DNA from: Thermoanaerobaculia bacterium
GTDB taxonomy: Bacteria > Acidobacteriota > Thermoanaerobaculia > Multivoradales > J023
Assembly (NCBI GenBank): GCA_030431255.1
Contig: JAUIJL010000030.1
Coordinates: forward strand, 1 to 64,000
Length of the DNA: 64,000 nucleotides
Reading direction: 5' to 3'
Shown here: positions 17,954-27,511 of the stretch, in pieces
How the letters are laid out: the number at the start of each line of letters is the position of its first letter
Numbering within the stretch: position 1 is the first letter of the stretch
Translations under genes and position numbers: made by a program
The notes under the pieces: model-generated
The model's database searches: none
Told to the model about the DNA's origin: nothing
What the model saw: the letters and a program-made list of their open reading frames with translations, nothing else

Positions 17954-19774
17954 ATGACTCGCCTCCTGCCCGCGATCGGCGTCTTCGTCCTGGCCTTTGC
18001 CCTCCGGCTCTGGGTCTTCGACGGCATGGACACGTACCCGCGCTTCGAGCTGATCAAGAATCGTCTCGACGATCAGGTCACTTTCTACCTGTGGGCCGAG
18101 TCCATGGCCGCCGGAAAGACCTATGATTTCAGCGCTACAGAGCATGAATTCGCCCACTGGGCCGCGGCCCGCCCCGGCGTCTACCCACAGGCTCCGCTCT
18201 ATCCCATGGGGCTTTCTCTGCTGATCAGAGCGGGTCTCGGACTCGACGCCATCCGCATCTTTCAATTCCTCTTGGGCAGCTTGACCGCCGCGCTCATTTG
18301 CTGCTTGGCCGGACATTTGATGTCGCCCGCGGCGGCCTTCGTCTGTGGCTCGGCGGCCGCCTGCTACGGTCCGTGGATCTTTTACGAGTCCACGTTCCTG
18401 CGGGTCGGGCCGATCAACTTCCTGGCCGCGGTCGGCCTCTACGCCGCCTATCGCTTGGATCGGGACTATTCCATGTGGAGCGCGGGTCGTCACTGGCTCG
18501 CGGTGCTCACCGGAGCTGTTTTGGGCCTGGGCATTCTCATGCGTCCGAATTTTTTGCTGCCCGCCCTCGCCATGGTGCTCTGGATCGCCCTCCGTGAGCA
18601 TCGTGCTGAGGGCCGCCCGGGTCGTCAGGGTCTGTGGTTGCTGACGACCACCCTGATTCCGGTGCTGGCGATCTCCGGGCTCAACACGGCTCGATCCGGG
18701 CAATTGGCTTTCGTCTCCAGCAACGGCCCCTACAACTTCTATTTGGGAAACGTTCACGACGCCCACGGTGCTACAGCCTCGACCACGCCGACTTATCTCG
18801 AGCTTAAGGCCTCCGCGCCCGCCGACCAGATTGATCTGACGAGGGAGGGCCTGAGGGAGATCGCGGGTCATCCCAAGGCCTGGCTGAAGCTCACCCTGCG
18901 AAAGATCCTGATGTTCCTCGGTCCTCAGGAGCTGCCCAACAACCTCAGCTGGCCTATGGCGCGAAAAACGAACCTACGCCTCGAGCCGACCCTCGAATAC
19001 GCCCACCTGATGGGTTTCGCCCTGATCGGCCTGGCCCTTTCCTTGGCCCGCGGCCAACGGCTCGAGCGATTCGGCTTGCTCTACCTTTTCGCCGCCGGCT
19101 ATGCCGCCGCCACCATCCCTTTCATGGTGCCGTCCCGCCTACGGCAGCCCATGGTGCTGGTGATGATCCTCTTTGCCGGGCTGGCTTTCGACGCGTTGTG
19201 GCAGCGTCTTCGGAACATCGAAGTCATCGGAAGAAACATCGGCGGAAATAGAAGCGCGCAGGCGCTAGCCTTGGGGATTTGTCTGGCAGCGGTCTGGTGG
19301 ATTCCCACGGATTCCACGCTTCGGCCGGCGGACTTCCAAATGGCGGCCGCGGCGGAATTCTCCAAAGCCCATGCCCTCGACGCCGTCGGCAATCCGGCAG
19401 AAGCCCTCGATCACTATCGACAGGCGGTGGCTCTCTTTCCCGATCATCGCCAGGCCCTCGGTCGGGTCTTGGCCCTAGCCGTGCCTTCGGATCGTCGGGA
19501 TCCCCTGGCCGCGAAGCTCTGCGACCAAGCCCGAGGGCTGCTCGAAAAGCCGCGGAAAGAGCCGGCGGATTGGAGGCAGGCGGAGCGTCTCTTGACACGG
19601 GCCGGGCGCATCGACCCCTTCGATCCCTTACCCTTCCGATATTTGGCCAACCTTCATTTTCTGCGGGAAGATCGTGCCCGGGCGGCGGAAGCCCTGGAGG
19701 AGGCGATCCGTCGCGCCCCTTGGCAAGCAGACCTGCGCCAAAACCTGCTCGCCCTGAGGTTCGGAGGGCCCTGA
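17954..19774 (+). CDS. GT-C type membrane glycosyltransferase-like protein with C-terminal TPRs
   Basis: The 606-residue product starts with a signal-anchor helix and has about ten further hydrophobic segments up to residue 430. The first loop has an FDGMDTYPRFELIKNRLDDQ segment with acidic residues, and later PLYPMGLSL, typical of the lipid-linked-sugar transferases of the PMT/ArnT class (GT-C fold), which use polyprenyl-phosphate sugars on the periplasmic side. The C-terminal 170 residues are soluble TPR-like helices (AEALDHYRQAVALFPDHRQAL and AAEALEEAIRRAPWQADL). GT-C plus TPR architecture is known in bacterial proteins of uncertain acceptor. No partner genes are adjacent. It is divergent from the helicase gene. 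Confidence 0.75.
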   Translation: MTRLLPAIGVFVLAFALRLWVFDGMDTYPRFELIKNRLDDQVTFYLWAESMAAGKTYDFSATEHEFAHWAAARPGVYPQAPLYPMGLSLLIRAGLGLDAIRIFQFLLGSLTAALICCLAGHLMSPAAAFVCGSAAACYGPWIFYESTFLRVGPINFLAAVGLYAAYRLDRDYSMWSAGRHWLAVLTGAVLGLGILMRPNFLLPALAMVLWIALREHRAEGRPGRQGLWLLTTTLIPVLAISGLNTARSGQLAFVSSNGPYNFYLGNVHDAHGATASTTPTYLELKASAPADQIDLTREGLREIAGHPKAWLKLTLRKILMFLGPQELPNNLSWPMARKTNLRLEPTLEYAHLMGFALIGLALSLARGQRLERFGLLYLFAAGYAAATIPFMVPSRLRQPMVLVMILFAGLAFDALWQRLRNIEVIGRNIGGNRSAQALALGICLAAVWWIPTDSTLRPADFQMAAAAEFSKAHALDAVGNPAEALDHYRQAVALFPDHRQALGRVLALAVPSDRRDPLAAKLCDQARGLLEKPRKEPADWRQAERLLTRAGRIDPFDPLPFRYLANLHFLREDRARAAEALEEAIRRAPWQADLRQNLLALRFGGP

Positions 19775-19794
19775 CTCCAGCCCTGGCAGCGCGC

Positions 19795-20874
19795 TCAATC
19801 CGTTTGGTTGAGCCCGGTTTTCATGATCACCGCGTGCTTGCCTCCCACCACCCGTTCCACCGAGTAGATATCTCCGTCGGCCCCTGGGTGCTGCTCCAGG
19901 AAGGAGCGGAGGGGACCCACGTCTTGCTCGGCCGGCTCGAAGCCAAAGGTCCGGAGATTGTCCGCCAAGTGTCGAGCATCGCGCACTCCGACCACTGCCG
20001 CCGCGACACCGGGTCGATCCAACACCCAACGGGTGGCCACGTTGGCGATCGACACCCCATGGCGCCGAGCCGTTTCGTCCAATAGGCGCAACAACGCTTG
20101 AAAAGCGGACCAGCCACCGAGCTCTTTGATCATCAGCCGATATTTCACCAGGGATCGATTGGCCAGGGGCTCCGTCGGCGCCGGCCGACCGAGCCAGCGG
20201 TCGGTGAGGAAACCTCCGGCGAGGGTTCCGTAACACAGCAAGCACACATTCCGCCGACGGCATAGGTCCACCATGGAGCTCTCGGGTCGACGATCCAAGA
20301 GCGAGTATTGGAGCTGGTGGGCGGCGATGTCGATGCCTTGGTCCAGCACTCGGCTCAACCGCGGAGTATCGAAATTGGTCACGCCCAGGTGTCGAATCTT
20401 GCCTTTGGCCCTCAGCTCGTCGAGCCAGCTCAGGGTGTCGAGCCAGCCGTCGATGCTCCAATCCCACCAATGGAATTGCACCAAATCCAAGCGCTCGACC
20501 CCCAGACGGCTAAGGCTACGATCGATCAATCCCTCGACGTAGGACTTCGAGATGTGGGGCAAGACGTCGAGATCCGGAACCAGCTTGGTGTGGACTTGAA
20601 GGCCGGGTCCGCCGTCGTCGCCCCTGGGAAACGACGCCAGCAGTCGGCCGTAGAGAGCCTCGACCCCGGTGTAGATGTCGGCGCCGTCAAAGGCGGTCAA
20701 CCCGGCATCGGCCAACGCTCGCAAGTCGGAGAGCCTTTTCGCCTCTAGCCGATCGCCGCCGTCCGAGCTCGGGTCATGACCCTCGGAGAGCTGCCAGCCA
20801 CCATTGATGATGCGCGGGATGACGTACCCCGGTCGCAGCTCGACGGTGCGGATCCTCGGTTCGGGGTGAGTCAA
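19795..20874 (-). CDS. Aldo/keto reductase
   Basis: The 359-residue protein has the AKR (alpha/beta)8 barrel pattern: FDGADIYTGVE carries the catalytic Asp and Tyr, VHTKLVPDLD carries the catalytic Lys, DLVQFHWWDWS carries the catalytic His position, HLGVTNFDT follows, and a C-terminal VVGVRDARHLADNLR binds the 2'-phosphate of NADPH. The expected activity is NADPH-dependent reduction of aldehydes or ketones. Its ATG overlaps the stop of the upstream TIGR04076 gene by four bases, so the two are translationally coupled. This pairing suggests a shared but unknown pathway. The substrate cannot be assigned. Confidence 0.9.
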   Translation of the reverse strand: MTHPEPRIRTVELRPGYVIPRIINGGWQLSEGHDPSSDGGDRLEAKRLSDLRALADAGLTAFDGADIYTGVEALYGRLLASFPRGDDGGPGLQVHTKLVPDLDVLPHISKSYVEGLIDRSLSRLGVERLDLVQFHWWDWSIDGWLDTLSWLDELRAKGKIRHLGVTNFDTPRLSRVLDQGIDIAAHQLQYSLLDRRPESSMVDLCRRRNVCLLCYGTLAGGFLTDRWLGRPAPTEPLANRSLVKYRLMIKELGGWSAFQALLRLLDETARRHGVSIANVATRWVLDRPGVAAAVVGVRDARHLADNLRTFGFEPAEQDVGPLRSFLEQHPGADGDIYSVERVVGGKHAVIMKTGLNQTD

Positions 20875-21299
20875 GGCTCCTCTCCTTCGCCGGAGGGCTC
20901 AGGGGTAGATGAGCGGGTCAAAGGCACGGCCGTGACCTCGCTGTGCCGGAAGACTCGTCGACCCGTGCGACGGATCCGGAAGAGGGCACCGCAATGGGGA
21001 TCCGGGCAGGCGATATCCATGTCGGTGGTCATCCAATCGTTGGCATGGGTCGAACGCTGCTTGGCCGGCAGTAGGGGCAACAGCGCCGCCAGGGGGTAGA
21101 TGGGAAAGGGTTGCCCAGGAGGTAGATGGAGATTCTCTCCCCGGAGCTCGAAATAGCTGCCTTCCGGGTGATTGCAAACCATCTCGCGCCCCGGCACGGA
21201 CACCACCTCGACCCGAAGGTCATAGAGCCAAAAGCGATCCCCGGCATCGCCGTCTCCGTGGTCTTCCTGGGGATCGGTCGACCCGTTCTTCGCCACCAT
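20871..21299 (-). CDS. TIGR04076 family protein
   Basis: The 142-residue product has the recognisable core LYDLRVEVVSVPGREMVCNH, then GSYFELRGENLHLPPGQPF, then YPLAALLPLLPAKQR and NDWMTTDMDIACPDPHC near the C-terminus. This is the pattern of the uncharacterised TIGR04076 family, which has conserved cysteines and a DWM motif. Three cysteines (one central and two in CPDPHC) might bind a metal; that is inference. No signal peptide. The gene is first in a two-gene operon with the aldo/keto reductase (4-base overlap). The N-terminal 25 residues and the C-terminal tail are acidic and probably disordered. Confidence 0.75.
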   Translation of the reverse strand: MVAKNGSTDPQEDHGDGDAGDRFWLYDLRVEVVSVPGREMVCNHPEGSYFELRGENLHLPPGQPFPIYPLAALLPLLPAKQRSTHANDWMTTDMDIACPDPHCGALFRIRRTGRRVFRHSEVTAVPLTRSSTPEPSGEGEEP

Positions 21300-21517
21300 G
21301 TTGCTCCGTCCTTTCCTTCTACGATTCGAGTGTTGCGCCCGCAGCGTCGAACCCCCGGTTTATTTGGGTTCTCTGCTAATCTTAGCCTCCGGCAGTTTTA
21401 CCGCAGATCACGCGTCAGATGACCGGCCGGCTCATCTGCGAAATCGTCTGTGAAGATCATCCGCGAAATCATCTGTGAAATCACAGTGCCATTTCTTCGA
21501 ACCGGGTTCACCGGAGC

Positions 21518-23287
21518 ATGATCGTTGAAGGCCTATCGACTGGAGGACCTCGGTTGAACCACGAACCCACCGCCCTGAGCTATCGAGGCGGGCTGGTCGG
21601 CGCCTTCGCTCCCCTGCTGCTCTTTCTCACCGGAGTGATCTGGCTGGGCCTCTCCGGGGCCCCTGGCGAGCAAGGATTTTGGCCGATTTTAGTCCTGGCC
21701 CTGGGCCTGGGTTTGCTGCTTTGCCGAGACCGAACCGCCTTTGCCGAAGCGATTATCGGCGGTATGAGCGAGCCGATCATCATGGTGATGATCTTGGCTT
21801 GGCTGCTGGCCGGTGTCTTGGCTTCGTTGATGAACGCGGCGGGTTTTGTGGAAGCCTTGGTTTGGTCGGCGGAGCAGGTGGGAGTCACCGGAGTCGGGTT
21901 CGCGGTGGTCGCCTTCTTCATCGCCTGTGCCGTCTCGACGTCCACCGGCACCAGCTTGGGCACCCTGATCCTCTGCTCCCCTCTGCTTTACCCCGCCGGC
22001 GGCTCCTTGGGGACGGATCCGGCGCTGCTGATGGGCGCGATCCTCGGCGGCGCCACCTTCGGCGACAATGTATCGCCGGTTTCAGACACCACCATCGCTT
22101 CCACTGTCACCCAAGGGGCGAGGATCGGCGAGGTCGTTCGCAGCCGACTGCGCTACGCCGTGCCCGCCGCCGTTCTGGCGTTGATCGCCCTGGTGATCTT
22201 TCATAGCGCTCTCGATCCGAGCTCAGAAGCGGTATCGACTGTCGGAGTCGATCCGACGGTCGCCGAAGCGTCCGCCGCACCGGCATCGGAGGGGGCGACC
22301 GTCGAAGCAAACGAGGCAGTCCAATCGAGCCCGCGCGGCCTACCGATGCTGATCGCCCCCGCGTTGGTGATCTTCTTGCTCTTCCGCCACGTGCATCTGC
22401 TCGAAGGCCTGATGTCCGGCATCGCGGCGGCGATGGTCATCGGAGTGGGCTTGGGTTTGATCTCTATCCGTGACTTGATCTTCGTCGAGCCCGAGGCCTT
22501 CACCGCCTCGGGAATTTTGGTGGAAGGCATGCAGCGCGGGGTCGGAGTCTCCATTTTCACCATCTTGTTGATGGGTTTGGTCGCCGGTTTGGAGGCGTCC
22601 GGGGTCATCCACCGTTTGTTGGGTTATGCCAAAGCTCACATCGACTCGCCGCGGTCCGCAGAGTGGTGGGCCTTCGGCACGGTGTCCGCGGCCACCCTGC
22701 TCACCACCCATTCGGTGGTCGCCCTCCTGGCAGTGGGTTCTTTTGCCCGAGAAACCGGATTCAGCCAGGGTATCCGGGCGGATCGTCGCGCCAACATCCT
22801 CGACACCACGGTGTGCACTTACCCGTTCCTTCTGCCCTATTGCATCCCCACCATTCTCGCCGCCAGCACGACCGTCGGGGCAGAGGCCCACGGCATGCCT
22901 CAGCTCAACGCCCTGACGGTGGGCCTCTACAACTTCCATTCGTGGGCCTTGCTGGCGGTGGTGCTTTTCGCGATTTCTACCGGTTGGGGCCGGGTGATCG
23001 AAGAGCCCAAGAGACGTAGCGCGGGACGTTCCAGCCCGTGGCAATCCGATGCGAAGTCCGGCAGCTCGTCCTCCCTGAGCAGCACCTCCATGCTGCTGCG
23101 CGGCGCAGACCTGCGCGCCCTGAGACAATCATCGGATGCGCAAGGTTTGTCCGCCGACTCCCCCCAAAGCGGCTCGACGTCAACCACCGAGAAGATCGAC
23201 ATCGAAGACCTCGAATGGATGCGCACCGAATCCGACGGGGAGACCGATGAACGGCCCGATACGAAAACCGACGATCAAGGGCCATGA
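21518..23287 (+). CDS. NhaC-family Na+/H+ antiporter
   Basis: The hydrophobic 589-residue protein has about eleven membrane segments, with the family signatures ACAVSTSTGTSLGTL and GATFGDNVSPVSDTTIASTV, and a second-half LLTTHSVVALLAVGSF segment. The family exchanges Na+ (or an organic acid) for H+ across the inner membrane. The start is uncertain. ATG 21518 has GGAG too close (one base), while TTG 21554 has GGAGGA at a better seven-base distance and would give MNHEPTALSYRGG. A loop near residues 235-270 is Ala/Glu-rich, and the last 110 residues are a long, acidic, Ser-rich cytoplasmic tail that is unusual in length. Single gene. Confidence 0.88.
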   Translation: MIVEGLSTGGPRLNHEPTALSYRGGLVGAFAPLLLFLTGVIWLGLSGAPGEQGFWPILVLALGLGLLLCRDRTAFAEAIIGGMSEPIIMVMILAWLLAGVLASLMNAAGFVEALVWSAEQVGVTGVGFAVVAFFIACAVSTSTGTSLGTLILCSPLLYPAGGSLGTDPALLMGAILGGATFGDNVSPVSDTTIASTVTQGARIGEVVRSRLRYAVPAAVLALIALVIFHSALDPSSEAVSTVGVDPTVAEASAAPASEGATVEANEAVQSSPRGLPMLIAPALVIFLLFRHVHLLEGLMSGIAAAMVIGVGLGLISIRDLIFVEPEAFTASGILVEGMQRGVGVSIFTILLMGLVAGLEASGVIHRLLGYAKAHIDSPRSAEWWAFGTVSAATLLTTHSVVALLAVGSFARETGFSQGIRADRRANILDTTVCTYPFLLPYCIPTILAASTTVGAEAHGMPQLNALTVGLYNFHSWALLAVVLFAISTGWGRVIEEPKRRSAGRSSPWQSDAKSGSSSSLSSTSMLLRGADLRALRQSSDAQGLSADSPQSGSTSTTEKIDIEDLEWMRTESDGETDERPDTKTDDQGP

Positions 23288-23397
23288 TCCAGTAAGTGTC
23301 CACGCAGGACCGCTTCCGATCAGCCACCCTGCCGGCCGCCAAATTCTCCCCGCCTTTACACAACATTAAACCGCTGAGCTCATCCTCTGCGCAGGCG

Positions 23398-23483
23398 TTC
23401 TCAATTTAGAGAATGCCCGATTCTCAGCTTCGCGAAACCGACTGGCAGCTTCGCGGATTGAATTCTCTGTTATTCAGAGAATT
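23398..23483. promoter_or_regulatory. Cluster of inverted and direct repeats upstream of the endonuclease gene
   Basis: Three repeats are packed in 86 bases. TTCTC-AATTTA-GAGAA lies at 23398-23413. A perfect 9+9 inverted repeat AATTCTCTG-TTATT-CAGAGAATT lies at 23461-23483. Between them, the direct repeat CAGCTTCGCG occurs at 23425 and 23446, spaced 21 bases (two helical turns). The TTCTC/GAGAA half-sites recur in both palindromes. This looks like an operator region about 70-150 bases upstream of the candidate promoter of the secreted endonuclease. No adjacent regulator gene points to the factor. Confidence 0.5.
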
Positions 23484-23549
23484 ACCCACGGCGAAGATCA
23501 ATTATCGATACCCGTAACTCTCTGGTAAACAATAACTTCGGCGCATTTT

Positions 23550-23578
23550 TTGCATAAAAACGGGTGATGATCTATGTC
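23550..23578 (+). promoter_or_regulatory. Candidate sigma70-type promoter of the endonuclease gene
   Basis: TTGCAT (23550-23555) and TATGTC (23573-23578) are separated by 17 bases within an AT-rich stretch, about 47 bases before the start codon. The -10 box is a weak match. It is supported mainly by position and local AT content. Confidence 0.35.
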
Positions 23579-23624
23579 TTTGAATGTTGCCGTCATTTGA
23601 ATCGTTGTGTTGAAGGAGCACTTT

Positions 23625-26600
23625 ATGTTTGTCCCAACCTCTCGTCAGAGGACCGGCCTCGGCATCTCGGCAGCCTTAACCCTAGGTCTTATTCTTTTAC
23701 CCTCAACGGGGGCCTCGGCCCAGTATTACAGCTCGGTGGATACCACCAACGCCACCACCCTACGCGCCACCTTGCACGAGGTGATCGACGACCACCAACG
23801 TTTTCCGTACACGGCCTCGACCACCGACACGTGGGACATCCTCAACCTGGCCGACGAGGATCCCAACGACATCAACCGCATTGTCGACATCTATAAAAAC
23901 GCTTCTTACGCCAAGATTTCGGGTGGTGTGGGCGCCTACAATCGAGAGCACTCGTGGCCGAAATCCTACGGTTTCCCCAACGACGGCGACGACAACTCGG
24001 CCTACACGGATTGCCATCACCTTTTCGCTTCGGACGCCAGTTATAACTCCGCACGATCCAATAGGCCTTTCCGACAATGCAACTCCGGCTGCACCGAGCA
24101 CCCCACCGACTTCACGGACGGCCGGGGTGGCGGCTCCGGGGTGTATGCCGGCAACTCCAATTGGGGCACCGGCAATTTCACCCAAGGTACCTGGGAAACC
24201 TGGTCGGGACGCAAGGGCGATGTGGCCCGGGCGATGTTCTATATGGACATCCGCTACGAAGGCGGCGTGCACGGTGGCACGGGCTTTTCCGAGCCGGATC
24301 TTCGCTTGACGGACAACGAATCGTTGATCGATCAAAGCAATACGGGCTCGAACGAAAATATCGCCTACATGGGCATGTTGTCCGTGCTGCTGCAATGGCA
24401 TCTCGAAGATCCCGTGGACGCCCGGGAGCTCTATCGCAACGAGATCGTCTACAGCTTCCAAGGCAATCGAAATCCCTTCATCGACAATCCCGATTGGGCC
24501 CTGTGCATCTACCAAGGCACGAATTGCTCCGGCGGCGGCAGCGACACCACCCCGCCGGCGGCTCCCACGGGTCTGGCCGCCACCGCCGGCACGAACCAGG
24601 TCTCCTTGGTCTGGAACGCCAACGGTGAGCCCGATCTGGCGGGTTATAACGTCTATCGCTCCACCACCTCCGGCGGCTCTTACACCAAGCTCAACGGTGC
24701 CTACGTCACCCAAACGTCCTACACCGACTCCACCGCCGTGGCCGGCACCACCTACTACTACGTGATCGCCGCCGTCGACACCTCCGGCAACATCTCCAAC
24801 GACTCCAACGAGAGCTCCGCGACCCCGACCGGTGGCGGCGGAGGGGGTGGTGGCGGAGGAGGGGGCAATCCCACGGGAGACTTGATCCTCACCGAGGTGC
24901 TTTATGACGTCTCGTCCACCGATGACGGCTGGGAGTGGGTGGAGATCTACAACCGCGGAACCAGCACCGTGGATCTCTCCGCTTGGTCCCTCGGCAACGG
25001 CGGCACCACCTACACCACCTCCACGGTGCAGCTCTCCGGCAGCCTCGCCCCCGGCCAGACCTTTGTGGTCGGCGGTGCCTCATCCGGAGCCACCAACGCC
25101 AATCCCACCTACGATCAGGTCTTCAACTTCAGCCCGGATTTCCAGAATAGCGGCACCACCGCCGACGGTGTGGCCCTCTTCAACGTCACCGCGAGCGCTA
25201 TTACCTCGTCCACCATTCCAGTGGACGCGGTGGTCTACGGCCCGGCGAACAGCAGCGGCTTGATCGACGAAACCGGCTCCGCCAACGCTCCCGAGGTGGG
25301 TGACGCCGGACCGGGGTCGTCGATCGAACGCGTCGATCTCGCCGGCAATTGGCAGATTCAAAGCTCGCCGACCCCGGGCTCGATCCCCTTCTCCGGTCCG
25401 TCGAATACGGCGCCGACCGTGGCCATCTCCAGCCCGAGCCAAGGGTCGACCTTCACCACCGGCTCGACGGTCGGTTTTACGGGATCCGCCACGGACACCG
25501 AGGACGGCGACCTGAGCGCCGGCCTGGTTTGGAGCTCGAACCTCGACGGCCAGATCGGCTCCGGCGGCTCCTTCTCCACCTCGAGCCTGTCCATCGGCAC
25601 CCACACGATCACCGCCTCGGTGACCGATTCCGGCGGCCTCTCCGGCCAGGACACCGTCACCGTGACCATTGAGGATGTGGTCCCGTCCACCGGCGACCTG
25701 ATCTTGTCGGAGGTCTTCTACGATCCCTCCGGTACCGACGATGGCCTGGAGTGGGTCGAGATCTACAACCGTGGCACCGGCTCCGTCGATCTTTCCGGTT
25801 GGTCCCTGGGCAACGGTGGCACCACCTACACCACCTCGTTGGTACAGCTCAGCGGCACCCTTGCGGCGGGTGAAACCTTCGTGGTCGGTGGCCCGACCTC
25901 CAGCTCCCTGAACGGTTTCCCGGTCTTCGACCAAGCCGTCGACTTCAACCCCGACTTCCAGAACAGCGGCACCACCGGCGACGGTGTGGCCCTCTTCAAT
26001 GTCACCGCCGCGACGGTGACCTCGTCGACGGTGCCCGTGGACGCGGTGGTTTACGGTCCCAACAACGGTAGCGGCCTGATCGACGAGAGCGGCTCCGCCG
26101 GTGCTCCCGAGGTCGGCGACGCGCCGTCCGGCTCCTCGATCGAACGCATCGACCAAGCCGGCAATTGGCAGATCCAAGGCGTGCCGACCCCCAACAGCAC
26201 GCCGCTCAACGGACCGCCCGCCAACACCGCGCCGAGCGCGTCGATCAGCACGCCGACGTCGGGCTCGGTGTTCGTTGAAGGTGATCCGGTGAGCTTCGCC
26301 GGCTCCGCCTCGGACGCCGAGGACGGCGACCTCTCCGCGAGCTTGGTGTGGACCTCGGACCTGGACGGTCAGATCGGCGTCGGTGCCTCGTTCTCGTCGT
26401 CGGGTCTGTCGGTCGGAAATCACACTCTCTCCGTATCGGTCACCGACTCCGGCGGCCTGAGCGCCGGCGACAGCGTTTCGATCGAGGTGCAGCCGGCCGG
26501 CGGGCCCACCACGGTCACCTTCACTTCCATCGGCGGTGAGGACGGCTGGGTCCGAGAGTCGAGCGAGAATTCGAGCGTCGGTGGGCGGACCAATTCCGGC

Positions 26601-27083
26601 TCGTCCAACACCAGCGCCTTGCGCCTCGGCGACAACAATCGAGATCGACAATACGTGGGTATCGTTTCCTTCGACACCTCGTCCCTGCCGGCCGGCGCGA
26701 CCATCACCTCGGTGACCCTGCGGGTCAAGCGGGGCACTTTGGTCGGCTCCAATCCGTTCAGCGGCGGCTTCGGTCAGGCGGAGGTGGACGTCCAAAGCGG
26801 CGGCTTCTCGGGCTCGACCAGCTTGCAGAACAGCGATTTCGAGGCCTCGGCGACCGCTCCCGGAGCGGGCACCCTGTCGAACCCGGCCGCCGATGGGGAT
26901 TGGTCGGAAGCGGTGCTCGGCGCTTCCGGGCTGGCGGCGATCAACACCTCGGGAACCACCCAGCTACGATTCGGTTTCCAATTGGGTGACAACGACGACG
27001 GCGGCAACGACTACGTCGGTTTCTATTCCGGCGACCACAGCGACAGCGCCAACCACCCGCAGCTGGTGGTGACCTACCAATAG
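23625..27083 (+). CDS. Secreted modular endonuclease I with Fn3, two lamin-tail domains and C-terminal beta domain
   Basis: The start is ATG 23625 (MFVPTSRQ), six bases after GAAGGAG. The 1152-residue precursor has a signal peptide ending SAQYY. Residues 30-290 are an endonuclease I (EndA/Bsn) domain with NREHSWPKSYG and DCHHLFASDASYNSARSN, the beta-beta-alpha-metal active site of this non-specific DNase/RNase family. A Gly-rich linker leads to a fibronectin III domain (about 305-400), then a second Gly run, then two copies of a lamin-tail-domain plus Ig-like unit (LTEVLYDVSSTDDGWEWVEI and LSEVFYDPSGTDDGLEWVEI). The end is a carbohydrate-binding-like beta domain (about 960-1152) ending HPQLVVTYQ. 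It lacks the FESG tag. Role: extracellular nucleic-acid breakdown, probably held at a surface by the accessory domains. Confidence 0.92.
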   Translation: MFVPTSRQRTGLGISAALTLGLILLPSTGASAQYYSSVDTTNATTLRATLHEVIDDHQRFPYTASTTDTWDILNLADEDPNDINRIVDIYKNASYAKISGGVGAYNREHSWPKSYGFPNDGDDNSAYTDCHHLFASDASYNSARSNRPFRQCNSGCTEHPTDFTDGRGGGSGVYAGNSNWGTGNFTQGTWETWSGRKGDVARAMFYMDIRYEGGVHGGTGFSEPDLRLTDNESLIDQSNTGSNENIAYMGMLSVLLQWHLEDPVDARELYRNEIVYSFQGNRNPFIDNPDWALCIYQGTNCSGGGSDTTPPAAPTGLAATAGTNQVSLVWNANGEPDLAGYNVYRSTTSGGSYTKLNGAYVTQTSYTDSTAVAGTTYYYVIAAVDTSGNISNDSNESSATPTGGGGGGGGGGGGNPTGDLILTEVLYDVSSTDDGWEWVEIYNRGTSTVDLSAWSLGNGGTTYTTSTVQLSGSLAPGQTFVVGGASSGATNANPTYDQVFNFSPDFQNSGTTADGVALFNVTASAITSSTIPVDAVVYGPANSSGLIDETGSANAPEVGDAGPGSSIERVDLAGNWQIQSSPTPGSIPFSGPSNTAPTVAISSPSQGSTFTTGSTVGFTGSATDTEDGDLSAGLVWSSNLDGQIGSGGSFSTSSLSIGTHTITASVTDSGGLSGQDTVTVTIEDVVPSTGDLILSEVFYDPSGTDDGLEWVEIYNRGTGSVDLSGWSLGNGGTTYTTSLVQLSGTLAAGETFVVGGPTSSSLNGFPVFDQAVDFNPDFQNSGTTGDGVALFNVTAATVTSSTVPVDAVVYGPNNGSGLIDESGSAGAPEVGDAPSGSSIERIDQAGNWQIQGVPTPNSTPLNGPPANTAPSASISTPTSGSVFVEGDPVSFAGSASDAEDGDLSASLVWTSDLDGQIGVGASFSSSGLSVGNHTLSVSVTDSGGLSAGDSVSIEVQPAGGPTTVTFTSIGGEDGWVRESSENSSVGGRTNSGSSNTSALRLGDNNRDRQYVGIVSFDTSSLPAGATITSVTLRVKRGTLVGSNPFSGGFGQAEVDVQSGGFSGSTSLQNSDFEASATAPGAGTLSNPAADGDWSEAVLGASGLAAINTSGTTQLRFGFQLGDNDDGGNDYVGFYSGDHSDSANHPQLVVTYQ

Positions 27084-27092
27084 GGCCGATTC

Positions 27093-27117
27093 GCCGGCCG
27101 GAGCAGCTCCGGCCGGC
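27093..27117 (+). terminator. Hairpin after the endonuclease gene
   Basis: A perfect 11-base inverted repeat (GCCGGCCGGAG/CTCCGGCCGGC) with a three-base loop begins nine bases after the stop codon. It lacks a T-run, so it may act as a transcript 3' end stabiliser or a weak terminator. Confidence 0.6.
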
Positions 27118-27511
27118 GCTTCCCCACCATTCTCTCATCCAGGCTTTCTCATGCTGATGGGGTTGTCAGAAGCGATCACTTATATTGGTCAATTTAACTG
27201 GCACCCCAGAGCGTAATTCAAGTCTTAACCGCATTGATTCACAATCCAACTATTGAGTCGCCCGACCTTTCGCCTGATCAGAAAAGTCGGTCGACGCGAA
27301 ATTTCATATTGCCCTTCGGGGCTTCCATCTCGGTTACCACCTCACTGGGGCCCGCTCTCCGCCCAACTCCCCGGACCGCCGAACGGTCCCTGGCCGCCGG
27401 TTTTGCCGCGGACGTTTTCACGTCGGCTCCGCGGAGCATCCAACCCATCTATTCGCCCATCTCTCTGATCTCCAGCTTGCTAGCTGTCGATACGGCGTCT
27501 AAACTGAAACC
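27118..27511. other. Non-coding interval upstream of the kinase gene
   Basis: About 390 bases with no convincing gene. The part at 27165-27310 is AT-rich and is the likely place for a promoter, but I could not assign boxes. Short frames across it have no ribosome binding site or recognisable product. Confidence 0.5.

Noticed and set aside
24835..24870. Gly-run in the endonuclease as a frameshift or assembly artefact
   Set aside because: The frame continues into intact lamin-tail domains on both sides; Gly-rich linkers are normal in such modular proteins.
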